A program made the translations under genes and the position numbers. Below are positions 15,890 to 26,421 of a DNA stretch of 64,000 bases, one piece after another; positions within the stretch are counted from its first letter, which is position 1; every line of letters begins with the position of its first letter. Origin of the DNA: Aureimonas sp. Leaf427 (GTDB taxonomy: Bacteria > Pseudomonadota > Alphaproteobacteria > Rhizobiales > Rhizobiaceae); assembly GCF_001425485.1 (NCBI RefSeq), contig NZ_LMQW01000051.1, positions 317,617 through 381,616 on the forward strand, written 5' to 3'. Below the pieces are notes generated by a model, which saw only the letters and a program-made list of their open reading frames with translations, had not been told where the DNA came from and did not search any database.

Positions 15890-16816
15890 CTAAAGGGAGA
15901 AAGCTTGACGTGCTGCCGCAAGGAGGCCGCGCCGCACGGCGGCGTCCGCATCGGCCGCCTCGAAGGCGAAACCCGCGACGCCGAGAGCGGCCGAGTAGAG
16001 GTCGAGCATCGTGCCGGACGAGGCGAGGAGGATGCGCTCGGAGCCCGGGTGAAGCCGACGCGCGCCGGCCATTTCGAGCCCGATCACGAGCCCGGAAAGG
16101 CGCGCCGTCGTCTCCGCCGCCCCGGCACCCCCGAGAAGCCCGGCGGCGCGCAGCGCGAAGAGGCGGTTCAGCGTGAGGTCCGGCGCTTTCAGGCTCGCCT
16201 CCACGCCGGACGCGAAGGCATCGCGCTCGGACAGGACGTCGAGACCGGAATCCACGGCATGGCGCAGGATCGAGTGGCCGGCGAGGAGCGCGAAGACCTC
16301 GCCGGTCATGAAGGTGGAGAAGCCCGTGATGCGCCCGCCCTCGACCGAGACCCATTTGGAATGGGTGCCGGGCAGGCAGACGATCGCATCCGACTCCGCG
16401 GCGAGGCCGAGCACGATCGTCTCCTCGCCGCGCATGACGTCCGGCCGCCCGCCGGCCTTCTGCGCGACGCCGGGCAGGATGCGCACCTCGCGGGATAGGC
16501 CCTCCACCAGGATCGCGCCGGTCGCGAGGTCGCCCGGCGAGGCGGGGGTCTCGGCATAGGGCGCCTCGACCCAGCCCTGGCGGGCGCCCGCCATCCCGCA
16601 GACGATCGCGGGAAGAGCCGGGTCCGCCCCAAGCGCCTCGAGATGGCCGTCGAGAATGGCCGCGAAGCCCGTCTCGGCCGCGACCTGCATGCCTTCGCGG
16701 CTGCGGCGCTCGCCGAGCACCGCGCCGTCCGGCCCGAGCAGCCAGATGCGAAGGCTCGACGTGCCCCAGTCGACCGCCGCGCAGACGGCGTCCTTCGGCG
16801 ACTGCGCGGCAGCCAT
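15890..16816 (-). CDS. dgoK: 2-dehydro-3-deoxygalactonokinase
   Basis: The 308-residue kinase has the DgoK pattern: CAAVDWGTSSLRIWLLGPDG at the N-terminus, CGMAGARQGWVEAPY in the first third, LPGTHSKWVSVEGGRI and FMTGEVFALLAGHSIL in the middle. It phosphorylates KDGal at position 6 with ATP. The start overlaps the dehydratase stop (ATGA), fixing the start and showing co-translation. It belongs to the galactose operon between dehydratase and aldolase. Confidence 0.93.
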   Translation of the reverse strand: MAAAQSPKDAVCAAVDWGTSSLRIWLLGPDGAVLGERRSREGMQVAAETGFAAILDGHLEALGADPALPAIVCGMAGARQGWVEAPYAETPASPGDLATGAILVEGLSREVRILPGVAQKAGGRPDVMRGEETIVLGLAAESDAIVCLPGTHSKWVSVEGGRITGFSTFMTGEVFALLAGHSILRHAVDSGLDVLSERDAFASGVEASLKAPDLTLNRLFALRAAGLLGGAGAAETTARLSGLVIGLEMAGARRLHPGSERILLASSGTMLDLYSAALGVAGFAFEAADADAAVRRGLLAAARQAFSL

Positions 16817-18618
16817 CAGTGGTTGTCGCGCGGCAGACCCATGGTCTGTGCGATCCGCTGATAGGCGATGGCCGGCTCCAGCACGGCGCCGGTCGACAGC
16901 TGGCCGACGATGCCGCGCTGGATTTCCTGCCAGGGTGTCTGGTTGGCGGGATACTTGTAGCCGCCGCTGGCGAGCAGCGCCTTGCGGCGCTCTTCCAGCT
17001 CCTCGTCGGAGATCAGGATGTTCGCCGTGCCCTTGCCGATGTCGATCCGCACGCGGTCGCCGGTCTGCAGGAGCGCGAGCCCGCCGCCGGTCGCCGCTTC
17101 CGGCGAGGCGTTGAGGATCGAGGGCGAGCCGGACGTGCCGGACTGGCGCCCGTCGCCGATGCAGGCGAGGGAGGAGATGCCGCGCTCCAGAAGATAGTTC
17201 GGCGCGCGCATGTTCACGACCTCGGCCGCGCCGGGATAGCCGATCGGGCCGGCGCCGCGCATGAAGAGGACGCAATGCTCGTCGATCGCCAGCTCCGGAT
17301 CGTCGATCCGGTGGTGATAGTCCTCCGGCCCGTCGAACACGATCGCCCGGCCCTCGAAAGCGTCGGGATCGGCCGCATTGGCGAGATAGCGCGCGCGGAA
17401 CTCCGGCGAGATCACCGAGAGCTTCATGATGGCGCTGTCGAAGAGGTTGCCGCGCAGAACGCGGAAGCCGGCATGCGTCTTGATCGGGCTGTCGAAGGGC
17501 CGGATGACCTTCTCGTCCTCGATCCGCGCGTTGCGGCAGTTGTCGCCGATCGACTTGCCGTTGACGGTCGGGGCGTCCTCGTGGATCAGCCCTTGCGTCA
17601 TCAGCTGCGCGACGACGGCCGGAACGCCGCCGGCATGATAGTAGTCCTCGCCGAGATATTCGCCGGCGGGCTGGAGATTGACCAGAAGCGGGATCTCTTC
17701 GCCGTAGGTCTGCCAGTCGTCGATGTCGAGTTCGACGCCGACATGGCGGGCGAGGGCGTTCAGATGGATCGGCGCGTTGGTGGAGCCGCCGATGGCCGAG
17801 TTCACGCGGATCGCGTTGATGAAGCTGTCGCGCGTCAGGATGTCGGAGGGCTTGAGGTCCTCGTGCACCATGTCGACGATGCGCTTGCCCGTGAGATACG
17901 AAATCTCCTGGCGGTCGCGATAGGGCGCGGGAATGGCGGCCGAGCCCGGCAGCTGCATGCCGAGCGCCTCGGCGAGCGAGTTCATCGTCGTCGCAGTGCC
18001 CATCGTGTTGCAATAGCCGGTCGAGGGCGCGGAGGAAGCGACGAGCTTGATGAAGCCCTGATAGTCGATCTCGCCCTTGGCCATCAGCTCGCGCGCCTTC
18101 CAGACGATCGTGCCCGAACCCGTGCGCTCGCCACGGAACCAGCCGTTCAGCATCGGGCCGACGGAGAGCGCGATGGCGGGAATGTTCACGGTCGCCGCCG
18201 CCATGAGGCAGGCGGGCGTCGTCTTGTCGCAGCCGATGGTGAGCACGACGCCGTCCAGCGGATAGCCGTAGAGCACTTCTACCAGCGCAAGATAGGCGAG
18301 GTTGCGGTCGAGGCCGGCGGTCGGACGCTTGCCCGTCTCCTGGATCGGATGGACCGGAAACTCCAGCGGAATGCCGCCGGCCTCCCGGATGCCGTCGCGA
18401 ACGCGCTTGGCGAGCTCCAGGTGATGTCGGTTGCAGGGAGAGAGGTCCGAGCCGGTCTGCGCGATGCCGATGATCGGCATGCCCGACTGAAGCTCCTCCA
18501 GGCTGAGGCCGAAGTTGAGGTAGCGCTCCAGATAGAGCGCCGTCATGTCGGTGTTGGCGGGATTGTCGAACCAGGAGCGCGAGCGCAGGGGTTTGACGTT
18601 GTCGGTCTTCTTCAGCAT
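16816..18618 (-). CDS. IlvD/Edd-family sugar-acid dehydratase (probably galactonate/arabonate)
   Basis: The 600-residue enzyme carries Cys and metal ligands of the IlvD/Edd family: [28 protein letters not shown], and [22 protein letters not shown] near the C-terminus, with the Lys region [14 protein letters not shown] between. Sequence flavour matches L-arabonate/D-xylonate/D-galactonate dehydratases rather than IlvD of valine synthesis. In this operon it should turn an aldonic acid into the 2-keto-3-deoxy acid that DgoK uses. It replaces the enolase-type DgoD found in enteric bacteria. It starts 45 bases after the sugar dehydrogenase gene. Confidence 0.9.
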   Translation of the reverse strand: MLKKTDNVKPLRSRSWFDNPANTDMTALYLERYLNFGLSLEELQSGMPIIGIAQTGSDLSPCNRHHLELAKRVRDGIREAGGIPLEFPVHPIQETGKRPTAGLDRNLAYLALVEVLYGYPLDGVVLTIGCDKTTPACLMAAATVNIPAIALSVGPMLNGWFRGERTGSGTIVWKARELMAKGEIDYQGFIKLVASSAPSTGYCNTMGTATTMNSLAEALGMQLPGSAAIPAPYRDRQEISYLTGKRIVDMVHEDLKPSDILTRDSFINAIRVNSAIGGSTNAPIHLNALARHVGVELDIDDWQTYGEEIPLLVNLQPAGEYLGEDYYHAGGVPAVVAQLMTQGLIHEDAPTVNGKSIGDNCRNARIEDEKVIRPFDSPIKTHAGFRVLRGNLFDSAIMKLSVISPEFRARYLANAADPDAFEGRAIVFDGPEDYHHRIDDPELAIDEHCVLFMRGAGPIGYPGAAEVVNMRAPNYLLERGISSLACIGDGRQSGTSGSPSILNASPEAATGGGLALLQTGDRVRIDIGKGTANILISDEELEERRKALLASGGYKYPANQTPWQEIQRGIVGQLSTGAVLEPAIAYQRIAQTMGLPRDNH

Positions 18619-18663
18619 CGGGGTTCAGCTTCCTGCGAGAATGAAAGGGATGGGTGCGATCGG

Positions 18664-19587
18664 TTATTCGAAGGGTTCGACGATCTCGCGGCGACCGAGC
18701 AGGAACGCATCCGCGACATGGGCGAGGGGCGAGAGGTCGACGTCGGAGCGGCCGGAGCCGATAAGCTTCACGAAGTGTTCGTAGATACCGGCATACTCCG
18801 CATCCGGCTCTTCGGAAACGACTTTGCCGTCGATCGACAGGACGCTGCCGCCGCGCGAGAGCGTCAGGCGGCCCTTGTCGGCGACGATCGTGACGTCCCA
18901 GGTCTGCGGCCCCGTCTGGCGCCAGTCGAACTCCGCCGTCACGGGAACGCCGGCGCTGTCGCGGAAGGAAAGGTCCGCGGCGATCGGCTGGGCCCGGTTG
19001 GCAGGGAAGAACAGCGTCGAGCGTTCCAGGAACATGCGCCGCGGCAGGACGGCCGTCACGATCGACAGGGCGTTGATGCCGGGATCGAAGACGCCGAGGC
19101 CGCCGGCCTCCCAGATCCAGTCCTGGCCGGGATGCCAGTGGCGCACGTCCTCCTTCCACTCGACATGGACGCTCTCGATCGTCGCGTCCGCCGCCCAGGC
19201 CTTCGCGGGCGCAACGGCAGGCGCGAAGCGGGAGTGCCATGTGGCGAAGAGCGTGACGCCCGCAGCCTCGGCCGCCTCCAAGAGGGGCGCGATCTCGGAG
19301 ACCGTCGCGCCCGGCGGCTTCTCCAGAAGAACATGCTTGCCCGCCTGAAGCGCGAGCAGCGCATCGCCATGGCGCACCTGGGGCGGCGTGCAGAGGGAGA
19401 CGGCGTCGAGCTCGACGCCGGACTCAAGCATCTCGGCGAGCGAGCGGAAATGCGGGACGCCCTCGACGGAGGCGTGGCGGCTCGCGCTCGCGACGATCGA
19501 GATGCCGCCGGTCTTGGCGATGGAGGGAATGTGCTGGTCGCGGGCGATCTTGCCGACGCCGACGATCCCGAGGCGAATGTCCGTCAT
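18664..19587 (-). CDS. Gfo/Idh/MocA sugar 1-dehydrogenase (galactose dehydrogenase-like)
   Basis: The 307-residue protein starts with an NAD(P) Rossmann motif, LGIVGVGKIARDQHIPSI, and has the family's GKHVLLEKPPGATVSE (catalytic Lys) and CTPPQVRHGDALLALQAG. The central EWKEDVRHWHPGQDWIWEAGGLGVFDPGINAL resembles D-galactose and L-arabinose 1-dehydrogenases. It would oxidise the sugar to its lactone as the first step of the oxidative pathway. It overlaps the regulator stop by ATGA. No lactonase is encoded next to it. Confidence 0.88.
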   Translation of the reverse strand: MTDIRLGIVGVGKIARDQHIPSIAKTGGISIVASASRHASVEGVPHFRSLAEMLESGVELDAVSLCTPPQVRHGDALLALQAGKHVLLEKPPGATVSEIAPLLEAAEAAGVTLFATWHSRFAPAVAPAKAWAADATIESVHVEWKEDVRHWHPGQDWIWEAGGLGVFDPGINALSIVTAVLPRRMFLERSTLFFPANRAQPIAADLSFRDSAGVPVTAEFDWRQTGPQTWDVTIVADKGRLTLSRGGSVLSIDGKVVSEEPDAEYAGIYEHFVKLIGSGRSDVDLSPLAHVADAFLLGRREIVEPFE

Positions 19588-20396
19588 GTCAGGTTGTCTC
19601 TCCGGGAAAGCGCCTCGAGAGGCGACTCCATCTGGTTGTCTCGGAAGGAGTTCAGCGTGCGGCCGGCCTCCTCCACGTAAAGGGCCGACACCACGTCCTC
19701 GAAGGCGCTCTCGATGAGGCGGCGCATGAAGAGGGCGGCGGCCTCGCCGTCGCCGCGCTTGATGGCGTCGTGCACGCGGCCGTGCTGGCGAACCGTCTCC
19801 TCCTGCGGATTTTGCCGCCAGCTGAGCGAGAAGGAGATGGACAGGCTGCGCTCGATCATCGTGCCGAGCGAGCGCAGGATCGAGTTTCCCGTCGCCTCCA
19901 GCACGATCCGGTGGAAGGCGAGGTCGGCGACGATCAGCTCGCGCGAGCCCCGCGGATTCTCGGCCATGGCGCGAAGCGCCTCGCCGAGGCGAACGAGTTG
20001 CTCGGGCGTGATGCGCGAGGCGGCCAGCCGCGCCGCGTCTGGCTCGTTGATGAGGCGCATCTCGTAGAGCGCTTCCACGAAGGGACGCCGGTTGGAGGAG
20101 ACGAGGTGCCAGCGCATGACGTCGGCATCCAGCATGTTCCAGTCGATGGCCTCGCGCACCCGCGTTCCGACCTTCGGTCCGACGGTCACGAGACCCTTGG
20201 CGGCCAGATGCCGGATGGCCTCTCGCACGACGGTGCGCGAGACGCCGTACTGGCTCTGGATCTCGGCCTCGGTCGGCAGGGCCGAGCCGGCCGCAAGCTC
20301 GCCCGATGTGATCTTGCAGCCGATGTCGGCGGCAAGGCTCATCGTGCGGTTCGGCTTCTCGCCGACCTCCTCGCGTCGTCCCGATTTTTGCTGCAC
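19584..20396 (-). CDS. GntR-family (FadR/FCD) regulator of the galactose genes
   Basis: The winged helix lies at about residues 20-80 (GSALPTEAEIQSQYGVSRTVVREAIRHL). The C-terminal FCD ligand-binding domain shows the metal or ligand pattern ALYEMRLINEPDAARLAA, DLAFHRIVLEATGN and VRQHGRVHDAI. The first start is GTG at 20396; an ATG at 20342 (MSLAADIG) is an alternative and begins closer to the fold. The gene leads the catabolic operon and is divergent from chvE. Two palindromes in the gap fit this family's operators. It probably represses both directions until a sugar acid binds, as DgoR does. Confidence 0.9.
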   Translation of the reverse strand: MQQKSGRREEVGEKPNRTMSLAADIGCKITSGELAAGSALPTEAEIQSQYGVSRTVVREAIRHLAAKGLVTVGPKVGTRVREAIDWNMLDADVMRWHLVSSNRRPFVEALYEMRLINEPDAARLAASRITPEQLVRLGEALRAMAENPRGSRELIVADLAFHRIVLEATGNSILRSLGTMIERSLSISFSLSWRQNPQEETVRQHGRVHDAIKRGDGEAAALFMRRLIESAFEDVVSALYVEEAGRTLNSFRDNQMESPLEALSRRDNLT

Positions 20397-20421
20397 GTGG
20401 TCCGTTATCCGGATTCTCTCC

Positions 20422-20438
20422 CAATGATCCGATCATTG
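20422..20438. promoter_or_regulatory. GntR operator candidate 1
   Basis: CAATGATC-C-GATCATTG is a perfect 17-base palindrome 26 bases ahead of the GntR gene. Confidence 0.6.
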
Positions 20439-20485
20439 ACCAAGCTGCGCCGATTGGCAATCCGCATCCGGGCGATTCACCATCT

Positions 20486-20498
20486 TTGATACGATCAA
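20486..20498. promoter_or_regulatory. GntR operator candidate 2
   Basis: TTGAT-ACG-ATCAA has the same half-site core as the first site. The centres are about 62 bases apart, close to six helical turns, which would suit looping or control of both divergent promoters. Confidence 0.5.
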
Positions 20499-20738
20499 TG
20501 GCGCGAGAGCCTCTTGACTCCGATCGTGAACCTGATGATGGTCCCGACACTTGCCGAGGCGCCGTCCAGGATCGGAGGCATCGCGGGCTCCAGGAGCCTC
20601 GCGACGATAGGTGGACGGACGGCAGAGCCGGAGCGGGAAGGATCGTCGAGACGGTGTTTTGAAGGTGCAGCCGGGCGGGCAAGGCGTCCCTTGGTGCATC
20701 TGCGGCCGGAGCGACAGGGTTTCACCAGGGAGAGACAT

Positions 20739-21803
20739 ATGAAATCGTTGAAGCTGCTTCTGGCCGGCGCCGTGTTCGGCATGGCCGCTCTGTCCTCGTC
20801 CGCTTTCGCGCAGGACAAGGGCACCGTCGGCGTCGCCATGCCGACCAAGTCCTCCGCCCGCTGGATCGCGGACGGCGACAACATGGTCAAGGCGCTGGAG
20901 GCCAAGGGCTACAAGGCCGATCTCCAGTATGCCGAGGACGACATCCCGACCCAGCTCAGCCAGGTCGAGAACATGGTCACGAAGGGCGCCAAGGTCCTCG
21001 TCATCGCCTCGATCGACGGCACGACGCTGACCGACGTGCTCCAGCAGGCCGCCGATGCCGGCATCAAGGTCATCGCCTACGATCGCCTCATCAAGAACTC
21101 GCCGAACGTCGACTACTATGCGACCTTCGACAACTTCCAGGTCGGCGTGCTGCAGGCTCAGACGATCGAGAAGGGTCTCGATCTGAAGACCGCGGCCGGT
21201 CCGTTCAACATCGAGCTCTTCGGCGGCTCCCCGGACGACAACAACGCCTTCTTCTTCTATGACGGCGCCATGAGCGTGCTGCAGCCCTACATCGACAGCG
21301 GCAAGCTCGTCGTCCAGTCCGGCCAGACCGGCATGGAGAAGGTCGGCACGCTGCGCTGGGACCCGGCGACCGCGCAGGCCCGAATGGATAACATCCTCTC
21401 GGCCAACTACACCGACAAGAAGGTCGACGCGGTCCTGTCGCCCTACGACGGCCTTTCGATCGGCATCATCTCCTCGCTGAAGGGCGTCGGCTACGGCTCG
21501 GGCGATCTCAAGATGCCCATCGTTTCCGGCCAGGACGCGGAAGTCCAGTCGGCGAAGTCGATCCTCGCCGGCGAGCAGTACTCGACGATCTACAAGGACA
21601 CCCGCGAACTCGCCAAGGTCACCGTCGACATGGTCGACGCCATGGCCGCCGGCACCGAGGTGAAGGTCAACGACACCAAGACCTACAACAACGGCGTCAA
21701 GGTCGTTCCGTCCTACCTCTTGAAGCCCGTCGCGGTCGACAAGTCCAACCTCGAGGAAGTCCTCGTCGGCGGCGGCTACTACACGGCCGACCAGCTGAAG
21801 TAA
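20739..21803 (+). CDS. chvE: sugar-binding protein of the ChvE type
   Basis: The ATG at 20739 has GGGAGAG upstream and opens a signal peptide [20 protein letters not shown] cleaved at about AFAQ-DKG. The 354-residue precursor is a periplasmic-binding-protein type [57 protein letters not shown] and [19 protein letters not shown]. The match to ChvE of Agrobacterium is strong; that protein binds galactose, arabinose and glucuronate and also feeds a sensor kinase. It is divergent from the galactose catabolic genes and precedes gguAB. Confidence 0.92.
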   Translation: MKSLKLLLAGAVFGMAALSSSAFAQDKGTVGVAMPTKSSARWIADGDNMVKALEAKGYKADLQYAEDDIPTQLSQVENMVTKGAKVLVIASIDGTTLTDVLQQAADAGIKVIAYDRLIKNSPNVDYYATFDNFQVGVLQAQTIEKGLDLKTAAGPFNIELFGGSPDDNNAFFFYDGAMSVLQPYIDSGKLVVQSGQTGMEKVGTLRWDPATAQARMDNILSANYTDKKVDAVLSPYDGLSIGIISSLKGVGYGSGDLKMPIVSGQDAEVQSAKSILAGEQYSTIYKDTRELAKVTVDMVDAMAAGTEVKVNDTKTYNNGVKVVPSYLLKPVAVDKSNLEEVLVGGGYYTADQLK

Positions 21804-21819
21804 GACCGACACCGGTCGA

Positions 21820-21853
21820 ATGGCTCGGGGTGCCCGTTGGTGCCCCGAGCCAT
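21820..21853 (+). promoter_or_regulatory. hairpin between chvE and gguA
   Basis: ATGGCTCGGGG and CCCCGAGCCAT pair across 12 bases, followed by CCATTTT. It lies just after the chvE stop and 180 bases before gguA. It probably stabilises chvE mRNA or partly ends transcription so that the binding protein is made in excess. Confidence 0.65.
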
Positions 21854-22034
21854 CCATTTTCCGATCCATGTCGCCCGCCGGGCCCGATCGCGAACGCAGC
21901 TCCTGCCCGCCGGCCGGGCACGTTCTGGTGATCGGGCGGGCAGGGCGCATCGCAGACCTTGTTCCGGCGTCTGAAATGCCGGATCTGAGACATGCAGGAT
22001 GCTCGTCAAGCGAGCGAGTTCGGTGGGGAGACCG

Positions 22035-23600
22035 ATGAAGACGCCCATTCTCGAAATGCGTGGCATCACGAAGACCTTTCCCGGCGTCCGTGCGCTCGAC
22101 AACGTCAATCTCGCGGTCCACGAGGCCGAGATCCACGCGATCTGCGGCGAGAACGGCGCAGGCAAGTCGACCCTCATGAAGGTCCTGTCCGGCGTCTATC
22201 CCGCCGGCTCCTACGAGGGCGAGATCCGCTACGAGGACGAGGTCCGCCACTTCAAGAGCATTTCCGATTCCGAGAAGATCGGCATCGTCATCATCCACCA
22301 GGAGCTGGCGCTCGTGCCGCTCCTCTCGATCGCCGAGAACATGTTCCTCGGCAACGAGGTGCAGACCTGGGGCGTGATCGACTGGGACGCGGCGCATGCC
22401 CGCACGTCCGAGCTGCTCGCCAAGGTCGGCCTTTTCGAGGCGCCGACCGCGCTGATCAAGGATCTGGGCGTCGGCAAGCAGCAACTCGTCGAGATCGCGA
22501 AGGCGCTCGCCAAGCGCGTGAAGCTCCTCATCCTCGACGAGCCGACCGCCAGCCTGAACGAGACCGACAGCCAGGCGCTTCTCGACCTCCTCCTGGAGTT
22601 CAAGCGCCAGGGCATCGCCTCCATCATCATCTCGCACAAGCTGAACGAGATCTCCCGCGTCGCCGACAAGATCACCGTCATCCGCGACGGCGCCACGGTC
22701 TCCACGCTGGACTGCCGCGCCGAGCCGATCTCGGAAGACCGCATCATCCGCGACATGGTCGGCCGGAGCCTCGAAGACCGCTATCCGCCGCGCGAGCCGA
22801 AGATCGGCGAGGTCTTCTTCGAGGTGAAGGGCTGGAACGCCTTCCACCACCTGAACGCCCAGCGCCAGGTGATCAAGGACGTCTCCTTCAACGTACGCAA
22901 GGGCGAGATCGTCGGCATTGCCGGCCTGATGGGCGCCGGGCGCACCGAGCTGGCGATGAGCGTCTTCGGCAAGTCCTACGGGCGCAACGTCTCGGGCGAA
23001 GTGCGCATGCACGGCAAGCCGATCGACGTCTCCACGATCTCCAAGGCGATCGACAACGGCATCGCCTACGTCACGGAGGACCGCAAGCATTACGGCCTCG
23101 TGCTCGACGACGACATCCGCCAGAACATCTCGCTCGCCAATCTGGAGGGCATCTCCAAGGGCGGCATCATCGACAACGAGCGCGAGCGCGAGGTGGCCGA
23201 GAGCTTCCGCGAGAAGCTGCGCATCCGCTGCTCCGGCATCTTCCAGAAGACGCTGAACCTCTCCGGCGGCAACCAGCAGAAGGTCGTCCTGTCGAAGTGG
23301 CTCTTCTCCGAGCCCGAGCTTCTGATCCTCGACGAGCCGACGCGCGGCATCGATGTCGGCGCGAAGTTCGAAATCTATTCCATCATCAACAAGCTGGCCG
23401 ACGAGGGCCGGGGCATCGTGGTCATCTCCTCCGAGATGCCCGAGCTTCTGGGCATGTGCGACCGGATCTACGTCATGAACGAGGGCCGCTTCGTGGCTGA
23501 AATGCCGGCCTACGAGGCGAGCCAGGAAAAGATCATGCGCGCGATCATCCGGGCCGGACAGGACGCCGCGACGCAACCTGCGGGAGGGAACGCGCAATGA
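22035..23600 (+). CDS. gguA: sugar ABC transporter ATP-binding protein
   Basis: The protein (521 residues from the ATG at 22035, GGGGAG upstream) has two fused ATPase domains. The first has Walker [17 protein letters not shown] at about 36-51, signature [13 protein letters not shown] and Walker [12 protein letters not shown]. The second has a degenerate Walker A ([15 protein letters not shown]), [15 protein letters not shown] and [14 protein letters not shown]. This is the MglA/GguA architecture for monosaccharide importers. It energises uptake of the sugar delivered by ChvE through the permease that follows, whose start overlaps its stop (ATGA). Confidence 0.95.
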   Translation: MKTPILEMRGITKTFPGVRALDNVNLAVHEAEIHAICGENGAGKSTLMKVLSGVYPAGSYEGEIRYEDEVRHFKSISDSEKIGIVIIHQELALVPLLSIAENMFLGNEVQTWGVIDWDAAHARTSELLAKVGLFEAPTALIKDLGVGKQQLVEIAKALAKRVKLLILDEPTASLNETDSQALLDLLLEFKRQGIASIIISHKLNEISRVADKITVIRDGATVSTLDCRAEPISEDRIIRDMVGRSLEDRYPPREPKIGEVFFEVKGWNAFHHLNAQRQVIKDVSFNVRKGEIVGIAGLMGAGRTELAMSVFGKSYGRNVSGEVRMHGKPIDVSTISKAIDNGIAYVTEDRKHYGLVLDDDIRQNISLANLEGISKGGIIDNEREREVAESFREKLRIRCSGIFQKTLNLSGGNQQKVVLSKWLFSEPELLILDEPTRGIDVGAKFEIYSIINKLADEGRGIVVISSEMPELLGMCDRIYVMNEGRFVAEMPAYEASQEKIMRAIIRAGQDAATQPAGGNAQ

Positions 23601-24817
23601 GCATCAAGACGATCGACGAGAAGGCGCCGGCCGGCGAGCCGAAAGGCGGCTTCGACCTGTCCTTCTTCAAGGGCCACATCCGCGAATACGGCATGCTGAT
23701 CGCGCTCGTCGTGATCATGGCCTTCTTCCAGATCATGACGGGCGGCTTCCTGGACGGCGTCCTGATGAAGCCGGTCAACCTCACCAACCTCGTCCTCCAG
23801 AACAGCTACATCGTCATCATGGCGATCGGCATGCTTCTCATCATCATCACCGGCCATATCGACCTCTCGGTCGGCTCGATCGCCGGCTTCATCGGCGGTC
23901 TCGGCGCCGTCCTGATGGTGCAGCAGGGCATGGACGGCTTCTCGGCCGCCGCGATCTGCCTCTTCGTCGGCGGCGTCATCGGTGCGGTCCAGGGCTATCT
24001 CGTCGCCTATTTCAAGGTGCCGTCCTTCATCGTGACGCTGGCGGGCATGCTCGTCTTCCGCGGTCTGACGCTGAAGGTGCTGGGCTCGGCCTCGGTCGGT
24101 CCCTTCCCGGAAACCTTCCAGCTTCTCTCCAAGGGCTTCATCCCGGACTTCGCGCCGGGCTTCGGGCTGCATCTGACGACGCTTCTGATCGGCGTCTTCG
24201 CCTCCGTGATGATCATCGTCCTGTCCATGCGCAAGCGTCAGAAGCAGGCGCGCTTCGGCAAGGCCGAGGAGCCGTTCGGCATGTTCGTCGGGCGCAATCT
24301 CTTCATCGCCGCCGCGATCATGCTGATCTCCTACCTGCTCGCGACCTATCGCGGCTTCCCGAACGTCCTCATCGTCATGGCGCTGCTGATCGCCGTCTAT
24401 GGCTTCATGACGACCCGCACGACGATCGGCCGGCGCATCTACGCCGTAGGCGGCAACGAGAAGGCGGCCAAGCTGTCCGGCATCAAGACCGAGCGGCTGA
24501 CCTTCTTCACCTTCGTGAACATGGGCGTGCTGGCCGCGCTCGCCGGCCTCATCTTCGCCGCCCGCCTGAACTCGGCGACGCCGAAGGCCGGCGTCGGCTT
24601 CGAGCTCGACGTCATCGCCGCCTGCTTCATCGGCGGCGCCTCGGCCTATGGCGGTGTCGGCAAGGTGATCGGCGCGGTCGTCGGCGCCTTCATCATGGGC
24701 GTCATGAACAACGGCATGTCGATCCTGGGCATCGGCATCGACGACCAGCAGGTCATCAAGGGCATCGTGCTGCTCGCAGCCGTCTGCTTCGACGTCTACA
24801 ACCGCAACAAGGCCTGA
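23597..24817 (+). CDS. gguB: sugar ABC transporter permease
   Basis: The 406-residue permease of the MglC/XylH/GguB family has about ten hydrophobic segments. The family stretch [21 protein letters not shown] is near residue 90 and the ATPase-contact region [24 protein letters not shown] near 290. LAFCF is replaced by [22 protein letters not shown], as usual for this group. It forms the membrane channel of the ChvE-GguAB importer. It ends 6 bases before the convergent PAP2 gene with no clear terminator between. Confidence 0.95.
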   Translation: MSIKTIDEKAPAGEPKGGFDLSFFKGHIREYGMLIALVVIMAFFQIMTGGFLDGVLMKPVNLTNLVLQNSYIVIMAIGMLLIIITGHIDLSVGSIAGFIGGLGAVLMVQQGMDGFSAAAICLFVGGVIGAVQGYLVAYFKVPSFIVTLAGMLVFRGLTLKVLGSASVGPFPETFQLLSKGFIPDFAPGFGLHLTTLLIGVFASVMIIVLSMRKRQKQARFGKAEEPFGMFVGRNLFIAAAIMLISYLLATYRGFPNVLIVMALLIAVYGFMTTRTTIGRRIYAVGGNEKAAKLSGIKTERLTFFTFVNMGVLAALAGLIFAARLNSATPKAGVGFELDVIAACFIGGASAYGGVGKVIGAVVGAFIMGVMNNGMSILGIGIDDQQVIKGIVLLAAVCFDVYNRNKA

Positions 24818-24823
24818 TCGCCC

Positions 24824-25609
24824 TTACTCCACGGCGATGCGTTCGACCTGCGGCGTCTCCTCCGGGAGGCGCCGTTTTTCGTCGAGGGCCGGGCGCTCCT
24901 CGTTCAGTTCCGGCTCGACGACCCCTTGCGTCTCCATCCAGTTGGCGATGGCCCACCACATGACCGCCCAGGCGGAGCCGGCGACCCAGCCGGCCGCGAC
25001 GTCGGTCGGCCAGTGGACGCCGAGATAGACGCGGCTGAACCCGACGGCGAGCGTGATGAGGATCGCCACCGTGAAGACGTAGATCTTCATCGCCCGGCGC
25101 GGCTGGACGCGCGCGATCAGCGTCGCGAGCGTCAGATAGGTGACCGAGGAGACCATGGCATGGCCGCTCGGAAAGCTCGTCGTGTAGACGATCGAGCCGT
25201 GCGGCACGAGCTCCGGGCGAGGGCGGCTGAAGCCGTGTTTCAGCAGTGAGGACATGAGAAACCCGCCGCCGATCGCCGCGATCACCACCCACATGGAGCG
25301 CTTGTTGCCCTGAAGGCGCAGGAAGAGCGCGACCGCGATCGTCAGGAGCGTCAGGATGCCGGTGCCGCCGAGCGCGGTGAAGTCGCGCACCAGCTCTCGC
25401 AGCCAGCCCGGCCCGTAGGGATTGGCCGGGTCCGCCGCGTCGCGCAGCGAGAGCAGGAGCCAGGTGTCGAAGGCGTGGGTCTCGCCCTCCATGACCTCGC
25501 CGGCCAGGGCGACGAAACCCCAGATCGCCGCGCAGACGACGATGGCCCCGAAGACGGTCGGGCCGGTGAGGGGATGGCGGGGGGAGCGGAACGGGGCGGT
25601 GATGTTCAT
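24824..25609 (-). CDS. PAP2-superfamily membrane phosphatase
   Basis: The 261-residue protein has about six membrane helices and the three PAP2 motifs: KHGFSRPRP (K-x6-RP), FPSGHAM, and SRVYLGVHWPTDVAAG with the nucleophile His. These face the outside of the membrane and remove phosphate from lipid phosphates such as undecaprenyl diphosphate or phosphatidate; the substrate cannot be told from sequence. The last 35 residues are charged and probably cytoplasmic. Confidence 0.88.
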   Translation of the reverse strand: MNITAPFRSPRHPLTGPTVFGAIVVCAAIWGFVALAGEVMEGETHAFDTWLLLSLRDAADPANPYGPGWLRELVRDFTALGGTGILTLLTIAVALFLRLQGNKRSMWVVIAAIGGGFLMSSLLKHGFSRPRPELVPHGSIVYTTSFPSGHAMVSSVTYLTLATLIARVQPRRAMKIYVFTVAILITLAVGFSRVYLGVHWPTDVAAGWVAGSAWAVMWWAIANWMETQGVVEPELNEERPALDEKRRLPEETPQVERIAVE

Positions 25610-25782
25610 GTCTCGCTAAACGGGACGACGCGCTTCAGTTTCAAGAGCGCCTCCCGCAAGAAGAAGCATCCGCCCGCCTTTTTGATCGCTGGACCGACGC
25701 CGTGTTCGTCTGCATCTTTCGTTTGGCTCGAAGGCGCGCCTCCATGCCCATCGAGCTGATGATGTTTGAGGGGATCACGAGC

Positions 25783-26412
25783 ATGCAGACCTTCGGCCAG
25801 TACGACGCCCTTCTCGTCATCGACGTTCAGAACGATTTCTGCCCGGGCGGCGCGCTGGCCGTGCCCGGAGGGGACGAGGTCGTGCCGATCGTCAACCGGC
25901 TGGCCGCCCGGATCGCCAATGTCGTGGCGACGCAGGACTGGCATCCGAAGGGCCACGTCTCCTTCGCCTCGACGCACGGTCTCCAGCCCTTCCAGACGAT
26001 CGAGCTGCCCTACGGCACGCAGGTCCTCTGGCCCGATCATTGCGTGCAAGGGAGCGCAGGCGCCGAGTTCCACCCCGGTCTTCGGCTGCCGCATGCGCAG
26101 GCGGTCATTCGCAAAGGCTATCGGCCGGAGATCGACAGCTATTCCGGGCTCGTGGAGGCCGATCGGACGACGCCGACCGGGCTCGGCGGCTATCTCACCG
26201 AACGCGGCATTCGCCGCGTCTTCGTCGCGGGCCTCGCGCTCGACTTCTGCGTCGCCTGGACCGCGCTGGACGCGCGCCGGCACGGGCTGGACGTGGTTCT
26301 GATCGAGGATGCCTGCCGGGCGATCGATCTCGACGGCTCGCGCGAACGGGCGCTGAACGACATGCAGGCGGCGGGCGTCGTGCGGGCCCTCTCGGACGAA
26401 CTGCTCGCCTGA
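25783..26412 (+). CDS. pncA: nicotinamidase
   Basis: The ATG at 25783 follows GAGGGG by nine bases; two earlier ATGs have no site. The 209-residue isochorismatase-fold enzyme shows LLVIDVQNDFCPGGALAV (catalytic Asp), TQDWHPKGHVSFAS with metal ligands, PDHCVQGSAGAEFHPGL, the Lys in VIRKGYRPEIDSYSG, and VAGLALDFCVAWTALDA with the nucleophile Cys. It hydrolyses nicotinamide to nicotinate for NAD salvage. It is convergent with the DUF427 gene. Confidence 0.94.
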   Translation: MQTFGQYDALLVIDVQNDFCPGGALAVPGGDEVVPIVNRLAARIANVVATQDWHPKGHVSFASTHGLQPFQTIELPYGTQVLWPDHCVQGSAGAEFHPGLRLPHAQAVIRKGYRPEIDSYSGLVEADRTTPTGLGGYLTERGIRRVFVAGLALDFCVAWTALDARRHGLDVVLIEDACRAIDLDGSRERALNDMQAAGVVRALSDELLA

Positions 26413-26421
26413 GAAGCGCCG

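Noticed and set aside
16819-19680. plus-strand frame antisense to the galactose catabolic genes
   Set aside because: Shadow composition; the minus genes overlap by ATGA and have catalytic motifs.
20433-23597. minus-strand frame of about 1,050 codons across chvE and gguA
   Set aside because: Asp/Leu/Val-rich shadow typical of reverse reading; the plus genes have signal, Walker and family motifs.
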